This document shows positions 1-8,800 of a stretch of DNA of 45,908 bases, in pieces (the stretch's first letter is position 1; every line of letters begins with the position of its first letter). Source of the stretch: an uncultured Ruminococcus sp. Lineage in GTDB: Bacteria; Bacillota; Clostridia; Oscillospirales; Ruminococcaceae. The notes below the pieces were generated by a model that worked only from the letters and a program-made list of their open reading frames with translations, was not told where the DNA came from and ran no database searches. Made by a program: the position numbers and the translations under genes. Where the stretch lies: assembly GCA_900545285.1 (NCBI GenBank), contig UQYK01000010.1, positions 1 through 45,908 of the forward strand. Reading direction: 5' to 3'.

Positions 1-47
1 AAAATTATGCTCGAAAATCCACATATATTTCTTGTGAAGACAGGTTC

Positions 48-296
48 TTACTTTCCGGAGAGCTTCTGATACAGTGCCTTTGCCTGGGGAGAACTAATTA
101 GTTTTTCCATCATTTTCGGATTCTTCAAGACCTTTTGCAACATTGCAGAATCTTTCTGGCTCATGTTTTTCAGTACCTGATCATATTTCCCAGATTCCAG
201 TTCGGTTTTCAGCGTTTCCGGCGCAACACCAAGCTTCTTGCTTGCCGCCTGCAACAACTGACTGACTTGCTTCGGATCCATGTTCTTCCGATCCAT
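48..296 (-). CDS. Small helical protein of unknown function (82 aa)
   Basis: I do not recognise this protein. It is lysine-rich, has no membrane segment or cysteine motif, and reads as a run of short amphipathic helices ending in SGK. The frame stays open to 443, but the ATG at 296 is preferred: AAAGGA lies about 10 nt upstream, and a longer protein would run through the promoter of the divergent phosphoesterase gene (389-417). Its own promoter is not obvious. Nothing suggests a function. It could be a small nucleic-acid-associated or adaptor protein, but that is speculation. Presence of a gene is moderately sure from the ribosome site and the coherent charged sequence. Confidence 0.55.
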   Translation of the reverse strand: MDRKNMDPKQVSQLLQAASKKLGVAPETLKTELESGKYDQVLKNMSQKDSAMLQKVLKNPKMMEKLISSPQAKALYQKLSGK

Positions 297-388
297 ATCC
301 ACCAGTTCCTTTCTGTACGCATGTTTCGCAGCCTGCGAAACGGATTCCAATGCCTCTTCGGAGTAACTTGTTTTTTTCCGGAAAGATA

Positions 389-417
389 TTGTATTTATGA
401 ATGGTTTATGGTATAAT
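389..417 (+). promoter_or_regulatory. Sigma-A type promoter for the phosphoesterase gene
   Basis: TTGTAT (389-394), a 17-nt spacer and TATAAT (412-417). It sits about 90 nt upstream of the phosphoesterase start. Confidence 0.7.
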
Positions 418-506
418 AAGAGAATAGCAAATTCGAAATACACCGCTGCATCTTTTTCGGTTTATCATGCAGCCAGAATACATCGACGATCAGGAGGCTA
501 TGCGCC

Positions 507-1004
507 ATGAGAATTATTGTCATATCCGACAGCCATCAGAACTACCGCAATCTGGAGGAAATCGTCCGCCGCAATCTGGATGCGCAGATGTTTATCCACC
601 TGGGAGACGGCGAGAGCGAATCCCAGCAGCTTCTGCGGAATTATCCGGAGATTGCAGACCGTTTTCATTATGTCAAGGGAAATTGCGACTACGGCAGCGA
701 TGCCCCGATTTATGAAATCATTGATGTGATGCCTGGGCACCGGATTTTTGCCACCCATGGACACCGCTATGGTGTGCACGGTTCCCTGGACTTCCTTGCA
801 CAGATGGCAAGGGAAAACGACTGTGACATTGCACTGTACGGTCACACTCATTGTTCCTGCAACACCTATTTCAATGGCGTGTATATTTTGAATCCCGGCA
901 GTGCTTCCTGTCCCCGGGACGGGAACGCTCCTTCCTTCGGCTGTCTGAATGTTTCTCCGGCTGGCGTTCTGGCAAATGTTGCCTTTCTGGAACCGCGCCG
1001 CTAA
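507..1004 (+). CDS. YfcE/MJ0936-family metallophosphoesterase
   Basis: A 165-residue calcineurin-like phosphoesterase of the small YfcE/MJ0936 type, which hydrolyses phosphodiester or phosphomonoester bonds using two metal ions; the natural substrate of most members is unknown. Visible metal and catalytic motifs in order are SDSH (D8, H10), GD (D34), GNCD (N59), THGH (H84, H86) and GHTH (H113, H115), with the NPGS turn typical of the family near the end. Length is normal. The start at 507 has GGAGG 9 nt upstream. It is first in a same-strand series with the YfhO-like and Nudix genes, though about 120 nt separate it from the next gene. Confidence 0.9.
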   Translation: MRIIVISDSHQNYRNLEEIVRRNLDAQMFIHLGDGESESQQLLRNYPEIADRFHYVKGNCDYGSDAPIYEIIDVMPGHRIFATHGHRYGVHGSLDFLAQMARENDCDIALYGHTHCSCNTYFNGVYILNPGSASCPRDGNAPSFGCLNVSPAGVLANVAFLEPRR

Positions 1005-1128
1005 ACACCCTGCCGCCTGCCTTTACCCTTACTATATGCAGAACGGCGCAAAAGGTTTCCTGCTCTGCTGCAAAAATCGGAAAGCAGCTCTTCCCCTGGA
1101 TACATACTGATAAAAGGAGTCAATTGAC

Positions 1129-3612
1129 ATGAAGCAACTCTCTCTGCGTCCCCTTAGCTGGACGGAAGAACGACGCAACGGCCTGATCGCCTTTCTATTG
1201 GGCTTCGGCAGCCTTCTTTTGGTACTGCTGCCGATTCTCATTGCAGACGGCGGCTATTATATTTACTACGGTGACTACAATTCTCAGCAAATTCCCTTTT
1301 ATCAGCTGGCCAATGATGCAGTGCGTACCGGCAGCTTTGGCTGGAACTGGTATACTGACCTGGGCGCTAACTTTATTGGTTCCTATTCTTTCTACCTGTT
1401 GGGCAGCCCGTTCTTCTGGCTCTCTGTTTTACTACCGCGCAGCTGGGTTGTCTTTGCTATGCCGTTTCTGCTCTGTCTGAAACATGGCGTTGCGGCACTG
1501 ACTGCCTACGCCTATATCCGGCGCTTTGTCCGGAATCCCAAGGCTGCTATGATCGGCGGCATGCTCTATGCCTTCTCCGGATTTCAACTGTTCAATATCT
1601 TTTTCAACCATTTCCAGGATGTCACTGCCTTTTTCCCATTGATGCTGATTGCAATGGAAGAATGTGTCAATGAGAACCGGCGCGGCGTGTTCGCCCTGTC
1701 CGTTGCACTGATGGCAATGCTCAACTACTTTTTCTTCACCGGGCAGGTCGTTTTCCTGATTCTGTACTTTGTACTGCGGTGCGGCTCCAAGGATTTTGCA
1801 GCCACATTCCGAAAATTCCTGGTGCTGCTGGTAGAAGCTGTGCTGGGTGTCATGATGGCCTGCATTTTGCTTCTGCCGTCTGCGCTGGCAATTCTGGCTA
1901 ATAACCGGGTATCGGAGCGCCTCTATGGCATGGATATGATTGCCTACAGCGACCGCACCAGAATCTGGCGGATTCTGCTCAGTCTGTTCCTGATTCCGGA
2001 TGTTCCGGCTCGCCCGAATCTGTTCTCCTCCGATTATGCAAAGTGGGCTTCTATCGGCGGTTATTTGCCCTTGTTCTCTATGGCCGGTGTCATTGCATTT
2101 CTCAAGAAAAAGGATGGCCACTGGGCAAAACGGCTCACTATTCTCTGTGCAGTGTGCGCCTGCATTCCAATTTTGAACAGCTGTTTCTATGCCCTAAACG
2201 GCTCCTATTACGCACGGTGGTTTTATATGCCCATTTTGATTCTGGCCATGATGACTGCCTATGCACTGGATAACCGCAGCATTCGCTGGAAGCTGGGCTT
2301 CCAGATCTGTACCGTATGCATGGTTGGATTTGGTCTGATTTCACTGCTCCCCACCAAAAGTCAGAACAAGATTCAGTGGGGCTCCTTTGCAGAATATCCG
2401 GCGCATTTCTACCTTGTCCTGGGAGCGTGCGCGGTTTTCCTGGCAGTTGCAGCCTATCTGCTGCATCGGCGAAAAAACCGGAAACCGTTTTTACAGCTTG
2501 CACTGATCTGCACCACAGGCGCATGCATTGCCAGCACCATGATCGTTGTATACTTCGGTGCCTTCACACCGGCGCGTGCCAGAACATACGTAGACCAGGC
2601 TATTGACCCGGAACAGGAAATCTCCATTTCCGTTTCCCCGGACGATTACTTCCGGATTGATATTTCTGAAAACTGCGACAATTACCCGATGTTCTGGAAA
2701 CTGCCGTGCATGCGCGCATTTCAGAGCGTTGTCCCGGCTTCGATTATGGAATTTTATGACGAACTAGGCATTACACGGGACGTGGCTTCCCGTGTTGATC
2801 TCACATACTATGCCCTGCGCGGTCTGTTCTCGGTACAATACTATTATGATCAGATTCAGATCGGCGACACCATTTCTGATGCCGTTCCGGAAATTGATCT
2901 CCCTGGCTTTGTCTATGATACCACGGAAAACGGGTTCCATCGGTTTCAAAATACTGCATATGTTCCCATGGGATTCACCTATGACACCTACATTTCTACC
3001 AATCAGTGGCATACTGTCCCTAAAAATCAGCGAAGCAATCTTCTGATGCGCGCGCTAGTTCTCACAAACGAACAAATCGAAACATATGGCGACATGCTCA
3101 GTCCCATTCAAAATGATGAAATCCGGGTGGATCAGGATGCATACCTGGCGGAATGCAAAAACCGCGCTGCCTCTTCCTGCGACACATTCTCCTATAGTTC
3201 AAAGGGATTTGATGCAACGATTTCTTTGGAACAGCCAAACCTGGTCTTTTTCAGTGTTCCCTATGACAAGGGCTGGAGTGCCACAGTCAACGGCAAAGAA
3301 GTACCTGTCGAAAAGGTAGATACCGGCTTTATGGCAGTTCCGGCCGAAGCCGGAGACAACGAGATTGTCTTTACCTACCATACACCCGGTCTCAAAGTCG
3401 GCGCGCTGATCAGCGGCACTGGTGTGCTCCTGTTTGTCGTTTATCTCATTCTCTGCCACCGGAAAACAACGCACATCCCAAAGCAGTCCTGCTGTCCGTC
3501 CGCAGATTATGCTCATTCAGCAGAACCAGAACCGCTTCCGGAACTGCCTGACATTTTAGAACCTGACAGCAAGACGCCAAACAGAATATCCGAATCAGAA
3601 AAGAACATGTAA
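1129..3612 (+). CDS. YfhO-family polytopic membrane protein
   Basis: An 827-residue membrane protein of the bacterial YfhO family (GT-C-like fold). Members carry many N-terminal membrane helices and an outer-face domain, and have been linked to glycosylation of lipoteichoic acid or cell-wall polymers. Here about a dozen hydrophobic segments lie between residues 20 and 470. An extracytoplasmic region follows (about 480-750), then one more helix (about 755-775) and a charged cytoplasmic tail rich in Pro and Glu. The acidic DGGYYIYYGDYN stretch after the first helix resembles the GT-C first-loop catalytic region. The start has AAAGGAG 9 nt upstream. The specific acceptor cannot be read from sequence. 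Confidence 0.85.
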   Translation: MKQLSLRPLSWTEERRNGLIAFLLGFGSLLLVLLPILIADGGYYIYYGDYNSQQIPFYQLANDAVRTGSFGWNWYTDLGANFIGSYSFYLLGSPFFWLSVLLPRSWVVFAMPFLLCLKHGVAALTAYAYIRRFVRNPKAAMIGGMLYAFSGFQLFNIFFNHFQDVTAFFPLMLIAMEECVNENRRGVFALSVALMAMLNYFFFTGQVVFLILYFVLRCGSKDFAATFRKFLVLLVEAVLGVMMACILLLPSALAILANNRVSERLYGMDMIAYSDRTRIWRILLSLFLIPDVPARPNLFSSDYAKWASIGGYLPLFSMAGVIAFLKKKDGHWAKRLTILCAVCACIPILNSCFYALNGSYYARWFYMPILILAMMTAYALDNRSIRWKLGFQICTVCMVGFGLISLLPTKSQNKIQWGSFAEYPAHFYLVLGACAVFLAVAAYLLHRRKNRKPFLQLALICTTGACIASTMIVVYFGAFTPARARTYVDQAIDPEQEISISVSPDDYFRIDISENCDNYPMFWKLPCMRAFQSVVPASIMEFYDELGITRDVASRVDLTYYALRGLFSVQYYYDQIQIGDTISDAVPEIDLPGFVYDTTENGFHRFQNTAYVPMGFTYDTYISTNQWHTVPKNQRSNLLMRALVLTNEQIETYGDMLSPIQNDEIRVDQDAYLAECKNRAASSCDTFSYSSKGFDATISLEQPNLVFFSVPYDKGWSATVNGKEVPVEKVDTGFMAVPAEAGDNEIVFTYHTPGLKVGALISGTGVLLFVVYLILCHRKTTHIPKQSCCPSADYAHSAEPEPLPELPDILEPDSKTPNRISESEKNM

Positions 3613-3627
3613 ACGGAGGGTATTTTT

Positions 3628-4173
3628 ATGCATTTACAGGAAAAAACAACAGCAAGCAACCGTACCTATGAAGGAAAAATCTTTTATATCACCAAAGATA
3701 CTGCCGAGCTGGAGGACGGCCGACAGGTACAGCGGGACGTAGTGCACCACTCCGGCGGTGTCTGCGTGGTGCCGTTGACAGAACGCGGCACAGTTCTCAT
3801 GGTAAAACAGTTCCGCTATCCCATGCAGCAGGTCACGCTGGAAATCCCGGCCGGGAAAATAGAACCAGGAGAAGATCCGGCAGAATGTGGCCGCCGGGAA
3901 CTCCAGGAAGAAGCCGGCCGAACCTGCAAGCAGTATACCAGTCTGGGCACACTGTTCCCCACACCAGCATATGATACGGAAGTAATTCACATGTATCTGG
4001 CACAGGAGCTTTCTGCCCCCGGCGCACAGAATCTGGATGACGGCGAATTCCTGGATGTTACGGAAATTCCGCTGGAAGAAGCGGTACAACTTGTAATGGA
4101 CGGCAAGATTCCGGACGCCAAGACACAGATCGCTCTGCTGAAAACCTATGTGCTGCTGCAAAAGGAGCAGTAA
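3628..4173 (+). CDS. nudF: Nudix hydrolase, ADP-ribose pyrophosphatase type
   Basis: A 181-residue Nudix enzyme likely to cleave ADP-ribose to AMP and ribose 5-phosphate. The full Nudix box is present at residues 76-97 (G76, E82, R90-E91, E94-E95, G97), so the Mg-binding glutamates are intact. The preceding LEIPAG and the following FPTPAYDTE segment, with a conserved Pro about 16 residues after the box, are typical of the ADP-ribose subfamily. The N-terminal strand region (EGKIFYITKD) is as in NudF homologues. GGAGG lies 7 nt before the start. It follows the YfhO-like gene by 15 nt, so the two are probably cotranscribed. Confidence 0.9.
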   Translation: MHLQEKTTASNRTYEGKIFYITKDTAELEDGRQVQRDVVHHSGGVCVVPLTERGTVLMVKQFRYPMQQVTLEIPAGKIEPGEDPAECGRRELQEEAGRTCKQYTSLGTLFPTPAYDTEVIHMYLAQELSAPGAQNLDDGEFLDVTEIPLEEAVQLVMDGKIPDAKTQIALLKTYVLLQKEQ

Positions 4174-4194
4174 TCGTTTCCGGCAGCCAGACAT

Positions 4195-4222
4195 AAAAAA
4201 AGAGCCGCAGTAACGCGACTCT
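4195..4222 (-). terminator. Intrinsic terminator of spoVG
   Basis: On the minus strand an 8-bp stem (4222-4215 with 4208-4201, one G-U pair) with a 6-nt loop is followed by a run of U. On the plus strand the same stem has a C-A mismatch, so it fits spoVG better than the converging Nudix gene, though it may serve both. Confidence 0.75.
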
Positions 4223-4250
4223 GTCTCTTTTTGGATTTTCCAGGGAGAAC

Positions 4251-4571
4251 TCAGACTGCAACCGGATGTGCCTCCGGTTCCGCAGCGGTTTCTGCCTGCT
4301 CTTCTGCTTCCATCAGCGCCAGGTGCTCCTGGTACTTTTCCAGAATCTGTGTTTCCATCATCTTTCTGGCAGCAGCAGATATAGGATGTACAATATCACG
4401 GAATACACCGTTTTCATCCTTTCGGCTGGGCATTGCCACAAACAAGCGTGCGTCTCCCTGTACAACCTTGATATCATGTACCGCAAGCATATTGTCAATG
4501 GTAACAGAAACAACTGCACGCAGCCGTCCCTCTGTAATAATCCGTCGAATTTTAATATCTGTGATTTCCAT
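4251..4571 (-). CDS. spoVG: SpoVG family regulator
   Basis: A 106-residue SpoVG protein, a small site-specific nucleic-acid-binding regulator that affects asymmetric septation, sporulation and envelope genes in Firmicutes. The N-terminus MEITDIKIRRI and the core segments VTIDNMLAVHDIKV, LFVAMPSRK and FRDIVHPI are diagnostic. An Ala/Glu-rich tail of about 20 residues follows the core. The ATG at 4571 is chosen because GGAGGAGG lies 7 nt upstream and family proteins start here; the frame continues upstream without a plausible start. It diverges from murC. The only convincing promoter lies about 150 nt upstream and is followed at once by a terminator-like hairpin, so expression may involve read-through control. 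Confidence 0.95.
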   Translation of the reverse strand: MEITDIKIRRIITEGRLRAVVSVTIDNMLAVHDIKVVQGDARLFVAMPSRKDENGVFRDIVHPISAAARKMMETQILEKYQEHLALMEAEEQAETAAEPEAHPVAV

Positions 4572-4648
4572 AAGATGACCTCCTCCATTTGGGTAACCTG
4601 TCCTTCCGTCTATATGGACACGTACTTTTAAAAATGGCTCTTTATTTT

Positions 4649-4708
4649 CGTAATAAAAAAAGGAGACAGCGCTGCTTACAAAAAACAACGCTTCTCCTTT
4701 GAATTACG
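4649..4708 (-). promoter_or_regulatory. Long terminator-like hairpin in the spoVG leader
   Basis: Read on the minus strand, the order is CGTAAT (4708-4703), AAAGGAG, AGCG, a 17-nt loop, CGCT, CTCCTTT plus further U residues, then ATTACG (4654-4649). The inner stem is about 11 bp (AAAGGAG with CTCCTTT, AGCG with CGCT) and is followed by a 7-T run like an intrinsic terminator. The outer CGTAAT/ATTACG arms can also pair. It lies between the promoter at 4718-4746 and the spoVG start, and also spans the -35 of the murC promoter. Confidence 0.65.
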
Positions 4709-4732
4709 TTACTTAAAAGTATACACTATAAA
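4704..4732 (+). promoter_or_regulatory. Possible murC promoter
   Basis: TTACGT (4704-4709), a 17-nt spacer and TATAAA (4727-4732), overlapping the divergent spoVG promoter. The -35 is weak. It would give a leader of about 28 nt. Confidence 0.45.
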
Positions 4733-4746
4733 TTTTAAATTTGCAA
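4718..4746 (-). promoter_or_regulatory. Promoter reading toward spoVG
   Basis: Minus strand: TTGCAA (4746-4741), a 17-nt spacer and TATACT (4723-4718). Transcripts would start near 4711, directly ahead of the hairpin at 4708-4649. Confidence 0.65.
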
Positions 4747-4766
4747 GAAAGAAAAAGGTGATTTTT

Positions 4767-6197
4767 GTGAACATTGACATTTTGCAGGGTAAAAAGCACA
4801 TCCACTTTATCGGAATCGGTGGCAGCGGCATGTATCCGCTGGCTCAGATTTTGCACACAAAAGGATATTACCTCACCGGCTCTGACAATAATGAGACAGA
4901 GACGCTCCAGGCAGTCCGGGATATGGGCATTCCTGTTTTCCTGGGACAGCGTGCAGAAAATATCGAAGGCGCTGACCTGATCGTGCACACAGCTGCAATT
5001 ATGGCAGACAATCCGGAACTGATCGCGGCAAAGGCCAGCGGTGTGCCGGTATTGGAGCGAAGCGAACTGCTGGGCATTGTGACCAGCTGGTATGACAATG
5101 CGATCTGTGTTGCCGGCACCCACGGCAAAACCACTACCACCTCTATGGTCACACAGATTTTGTTTACAGCCGGCGTGGATTTGTCTGCCTTCATCGGCGG
5201 AAAGCTCCCTTGTATTCACGGCAGCGGCCGCAGCGGCTCCAGCGATATTATGACCTGCGAGGCCTGCGAATTCGTTGACACATTCTTAAAGCTTTATCCG
5301 GATATTTCTGTGCTGCTGAATATTGATGCAGATCACCTGGACTATTTCGGCACCGTAGAAAATATCATCAAGTCTTTCCACAAATTCGCCGTGCTGACTT
5401 CCAAGGCTGTGATCTATAACGGCAGTGACCCGAATACCTGCAAGGCAATGGAAGGCATTACCGGAAAGGAACAGATCACATTCGGCAAAACACCGGACTG
5501 CGACTACTATCCGGCAGATATCCAGCATGTTTCCGGCCTGGAAACGCATTTCCAGCTGATGCACCACGGAGAATCTCTGGGTGAAATCGTCCTGCATGTT
5601 GCCGGCGAACACAACGTTCTGAATGCAACCGCAGCCGCAGCCGCAGCCATGTATGTCGGTGTTTCCTTTGCAGACGTGGCAAAGGGTCTGGCAGAATTCC
5701 GCGGCGCCGGCAGACGCTTTGAGAAAAAGGGCGAAGTCAACGGGATTACTCTGGTGGATGACTACGCCCATCATCCGACCGAACTGACAGCAACGTTAAA
5801 GGCCGCAATGGATATGCCGTTCCGCAAAGTGTGGGCCGTTTTCCAGCCCTTCACCTTCTCCCGGACTTCTATGCTCCTGGACGAATTTGCACAGGCACTC
5901 TCTATCCCGGATCATGCCGTTCTGACAGATATTATGGGTTCCCGGGAAAAAAATACCTTCCACATTTTCACGAGACAGCTAGGCGAAAAAATTCCGGGTG
6001 CAGTATGGTTTCCCCAGGATGAAAGCGATCCGGAAACCACCGATGCCAGAAAGTATGAAAACTTTGATCAGGTAACCAATTATATCTGTGACCATGCACA
6101 GCCCGGAGACCTGGTAATTACACTGGGCTGCGGCGATGTCAACAAGGTAAATAAGATGATTCTGGAAGAACTCACACGGCGACAAAATACGAAGTAA
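4767..6197 (+). CDS. murC: UDP-N-acetylmuramate--L-alanine ligase
   Basis: MurC adds L-alanine to UDP-MurNAc using ATP, the first amino-acid step of peptidoglycan precursor synthesis in the cytoplasm. The 476-residue chain shows the N-terminal nucleotide-binding GIGGSGM (residues 16-22), the Mur-ligase ATP loop GTHGKTTTT (117-125), the central LNIDADHLDYF motif and the C-terminal DDYAHHPTE and FQPFTFSRT motifs. Length is in the family range. The GTG at 4767 is preferred over the GTG at 4758: AAAAAGGTG ends 6 nt before it, and the earlier codon falls inside that ribosome site. It diverges from spoVG and has its own weak promoter. Confidence 0.95.
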   Translation: MNIDILQGKKHIHFIGIGGSGMYPLAQILHTKGYYLTGSDNNETETLQAVRDMGIPVFLGQRAENIEGADLIVHTAAIMADNPELIAAKASGVPVLERSELLGIVTSWYDNAICVAGTHGKTTTTSMVTQILFTAGVDLSAFIGGKLPCIHGSGRSGSSDIMTCEACEFVDTFLKLYPDISVLLNIDADHLDYFGTVENIIKSFHKFAVLTSKAVIYNGSDPNTCKAMEGITGKEQITFGKTPDCDYYPADIQHVSGLETHFQLMHHGESLGEIVLHVAGEHNVLNATAAAAAAMYVGVSFADVAKGLAEFRGAGRRFEKKGEVNGITLVDDYAHHPTELTATLKAAMDMPFRKVWAVFQPFTFSRTSMLLDEFAQALSIPDHAVLTDIMGSREKNTFHIFTRQLGEKIPGAVWFPQDESDPETTDARKYENFDQVTNYICDHAQPGDLVITLGCGDVNKVNKMILEELTRRQNTK

Positions 6198-6254
6198 CTC
6201 ACCCTTGCAGTGTTTGGCGTCTGCCTGCATACAGAAAATTTGCAAAATACCCTC

Positions 6255-6283
6255 TTTTCAATCTGCAAAAAATGTTGTATAAT
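6255..6283 (+). promoter_or_regulatory. Promoter for zapA
   Basis: TTTTCA (6255-6260), a 17-nt spacer and TATAAT (6278-6283), 80 nt upstream of the zapA start. Confidence 0.65.
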
Positions 6284-6363
6284 AAAGAAAGACGTTTGAG
6301 AATGGAAACAGAATGCGCCGTTTTCAAACATACCATTACGCCAAGGAAAGGAATTACAACACC

Positions 6364-6720
6364 ATGTCAAATAAAGTGAAAGTCGTCATCTGCGGAAAAG
6401 ATTTTACACTCCAGACCGCAGAGTCCTCCAACTATGTGTTTGGTCTTGCTCGGACGCTGGAATCCCGTATTATGGAAATCACAGACGCCAACAGCAGTGC
6501 CTCCCCCTTTACCGCAGCCATTATGGTGGGACTCGCCACACTGGACGATCTGAACAAGGCAAATGTAAAGCTGGATAACCTCCGGGATCAGTCCAAAGAA
6601 TATGTGGATGAAGCCGGAAAAACCCGTCTGGAGCGGGATGCCGCGTTGCAGGAAATTGAAGTCCTGAAAACAAAGGTAGCCAATCTGGAACGTGAACTTC
6701 AGGAAAAATCCGCCAAATGA
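6364..6720 (+). CDS. zapA: Cell division protein ZapA
   Basis: A 118-residue ZapA, which binds FtsZ and bundles protofilaments at the division ring. The N-terminal half has the family core: KVVICGKDFTLQ, then a long helix starting SSNYVFGLARTLESRI and the AAIMVGLATLDDL segment. The C-terminal 50 residues form a coiled coil with heptad-like Leu, Ile and Val. The ATG at 6364 is preferred, with GGAAAGGA 11 nt upstream, because upstream in-frame codons are unlike the family. The stop overlaps the start of the U32 gene (ATGA), so the two are translationally coupled, an order seen in many Clostridia. Confidence 0.9.
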   Translation: MSNKVKVVICGKDFTLQTAESSNYVFGLARTLESRIMEITDANSSASPFTAAIMVGLATLDDLNKANVKLDNLRDQSKEYVDEAGKTRLERDAALQEIEVLKTKVANLERELQEKSAK

Positions 6721-8762
6721 GGACACCGGAAATTCTTGCGCCGGCCGGCTCTATGGAATCTCTCCTGGCTGCACTGCGCTGCGGCGCGGACGCGGTTTAT
6801 GTGGGCGGAAAGTCCTTCTCCGCACGCCAGCGCGCAGAAAATTTTGACGCAGCACAGCTAAAAGAAGCGGCACGTCTCTGTCATCTGTATGACGCGAAAC
6901 TCTATCTTACTGTAAATACCCTGGTCTTTGACTCTGAATTTCCGACACTGGATACCTGGATTGAAGAGGCAGTCTCCTGCGGCATTGATGCGGTTCTGGT
7001 ACAGGACCTGGGCGTGCTGCATCGGATTCGCGCCATTGCACCGGATTTGCCGATACACGCTTCCACCCAAATGACCATCCATACGCCCCAGGGCGCAGCG
7101 TGGGCAAAAGCACACAGCATCTCCAGAGTTGTGGTTTCCCGGGAACTTTCCCGGAAGGAAATCGCTGCCGTCTGTCAGATGGGGCTGGAAGTGGAGGTTT
7201 TCGTGCATGGGGCATTATGCATGAGCGTTTCCGGGCAATGCGGCTTGTCTGCCGTGATTGGCTCCCGGAGCGCCAACCGGGGACGGTGTGCCCAGGCATG
7301 CCGGCTGCCCTTTTCCGCCGCCGGAGAAAAAAACGCCTGTGCACTCTCTCTGAAAGATCTCTGCCTGGTTCCCTATGTGCAGGAGCTTACGCAGATGGGC
7401 GTTTCCTCGCTGAAAATTGAAGGCCGCTGCAAACGACCAGAATATGTCGCCGCCGCAGTAACCGCCCTGGTACAGGCGCGCAACGGACAGGAACCGGATC
7501 TGGATACACTCCGTGCTGTCTTTTCCCGAAGCGGTTTTACAGACGGCTACTACACCGGTGTGCGGAAAAATATGTTCGGCACCCGACAAAAGGAAGATGT
7601 TTTGCTGGCAAAGGACGTTCTGCCAAAGCTGGAGCATCTTTATCAAAAGCCGCCTTCCTGTGTGCCGCTACATATGGCCGTTTCGATTCAGGCAGGGACG
7701 CCAGTTTCCCTTACCGCATCCGATTCTTCCGGCGCAACGGTTACTATAACTGGTGAGATTCCGCAGCCGGCCAAGACAAAGGCAACCGACCAGGCACAGC
7801 TGGAACGGCAGCTGGGGAAATTGGGCGGCACCATTTACACCTTACAGACATTAACCAGCAACTGCGACGGTGTCAGCATGCTGCCGGCTTCTGCCCTCAA
7901 TGCACTACGCCGTGACTGCACTGCTGCAATGGATGAAGCCAGAATTCAAATGCGCACCCCTGCTGTTGTCTGTCGGCCTGCGCCCATTCATCAGAAAAAG
8001 CCGGTTCATACTCCGGCCACGTCTCCCTTATACCGCATTGCGCTGTCCACGTGGACAAAACAGGCTGAAGCACTGCTGGCAAACGAAAATGTGGACTGTC
8101 TCCTGCTGCCAATTTCTGCAGCAGAAACTGTTCCGGCAGCATACCGCGACCGTGTGCAGCTGACACTCCCCCGGTTTTGTGCGGAGGAAGCACATCTTAC
8201 GCAGCAGCTTCGTGGAGCATCCGAAGGCGGATTTTCTGCCATTTGCTGTGAGAATCTGTCTCATCTGATGCTGGGACGGCAGTTCGGATTCCGTCTGCAC
8301 GGCGGCATGGGACTCAACCTCACCAACAGTGAAAGTCTCCTGGTCTGTCAGCAGGAAGGGCTTACAGACGTGCTCCTTTCCCCGGAACTTACGACAGCGC
8401 AGGCCAGAGTCTGCACCGGACTTTCGTTTGGCGTATACGCCTATGGAAATCAGCCGGTTATGACCGTCCGCAACTGCCCGATTCAGGCAGAAGTGGGATG
8501 CCGCCGCTGTCAGCACCAGTTAACCGACCGCACCGGGCGTACTTTTCCAGTCTACTGTGACCGCTCTGCCGGAACTGCAACCATGTACAATGCCGTTCCC
8601 ACGTGGATGGCAGACAAGCAAAAACAGCTGGCTTTCTGTCAGTTTTTGCTGTTGGACTGCACACTTGCTGAGGATCCTCTGTCTGTCTTGCAAGCCTATG
8701 TCCGGCAAACACCGGCTTCATTTCCAACCACACGCGGCTTATTCTACCGCGGTGTGGAATAA
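6717..8762 (+). CDS. U32 family peptidase with C-terminal DUF3656-like region
   Basis: A 681-residue protein of the U32 (collagenase-like) family. Some members are involved in tRNA or 23S rRNA hydroxylation (TrhP, RlhA), so a role in RNA modification is as likely as proteolysis. The N-terminal TIM-barrel region begins EILAPAGSMESLLAALRCGADAVYVGG. The signature around residues 160-200 includes VFVHGALCMSVSGQCGLS and SANRGRCAQACRLPF, whose cysteines probably bind an iron-sulfur cluster. A further Cys group, CPIQAEVGCRRCQ, lies near residue 590, in the extra C-terminal part typical of the long DUF3656 type. It overlaps zapA by 4 nt. The exact RNA or protein substrate is unknown. Confidence 0.85.
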   Translation: MRTPEILAPAGSMESLLAALRCGADAVYVGGKSFSARQRAENFDAAQLKEAARLCHLYDAKLYLTVNTLVFDSEFPTLDTWIEEAVSCGIDAVLVQDLGVLHRIRAIAPDLPIHASTQMTIHTPQGAAWAKAHSISRVVVSRELSRKEIAAVCQMGLEVEVFVHGALCMSVSGQCGLSAVIGSRSANRGRCAQACRLPFSAAGEKNACALSLKDLCLVPYVQELTQMGVSSLKIEGRCKRPEYVAAAVTALVQARNGQEPDLDTLRAVFSRSGFTDGYYTGVRKNMFGTRQKEDVLLAKDVLPKLEHLYQKPPSCVPLHMAVSIQAGTPVSLTASDSSGATVTITGEIPQPAKTKATDQAQLERQLGKLGGTIYTLQTLTSNCDGVSMLPASALNALRRDCTAAMDEARIQMRTPAVVCRPAPIHQKKPVHTPATSPLYRIALSTWTKQAEALLANENVDCLLLPISAAETVPAAYRDRVQLTLPRFCAEEAHLTQQLRGASEGGFSAICCENLSHLMLGRQFGFRLHGGMGLNLTNSESLLVCQQEGLTDVLLSPELTTAQARVCTGLSFGVYAYGNQPVMTVRNCPIQAEVGCRRCQHQLTDRTGRTFPVYCDRSAGTATMYNAVPTWMADKQKQLAFCQFLLLDCTLAEDPLSVLQAYVRQTPASFPTTRGLFYRGVE

Positions 8763-8800
8763 AATCTGCTTCATATCCCCGAAAAAAGGAGGAACTTTAC

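Noticed and set aside
5628..5652. Short GCAGCC-type tandem repeat in murC
   Set aside because: It encodes an Ala run inside the conserved protein; it is not an independent repeat element.
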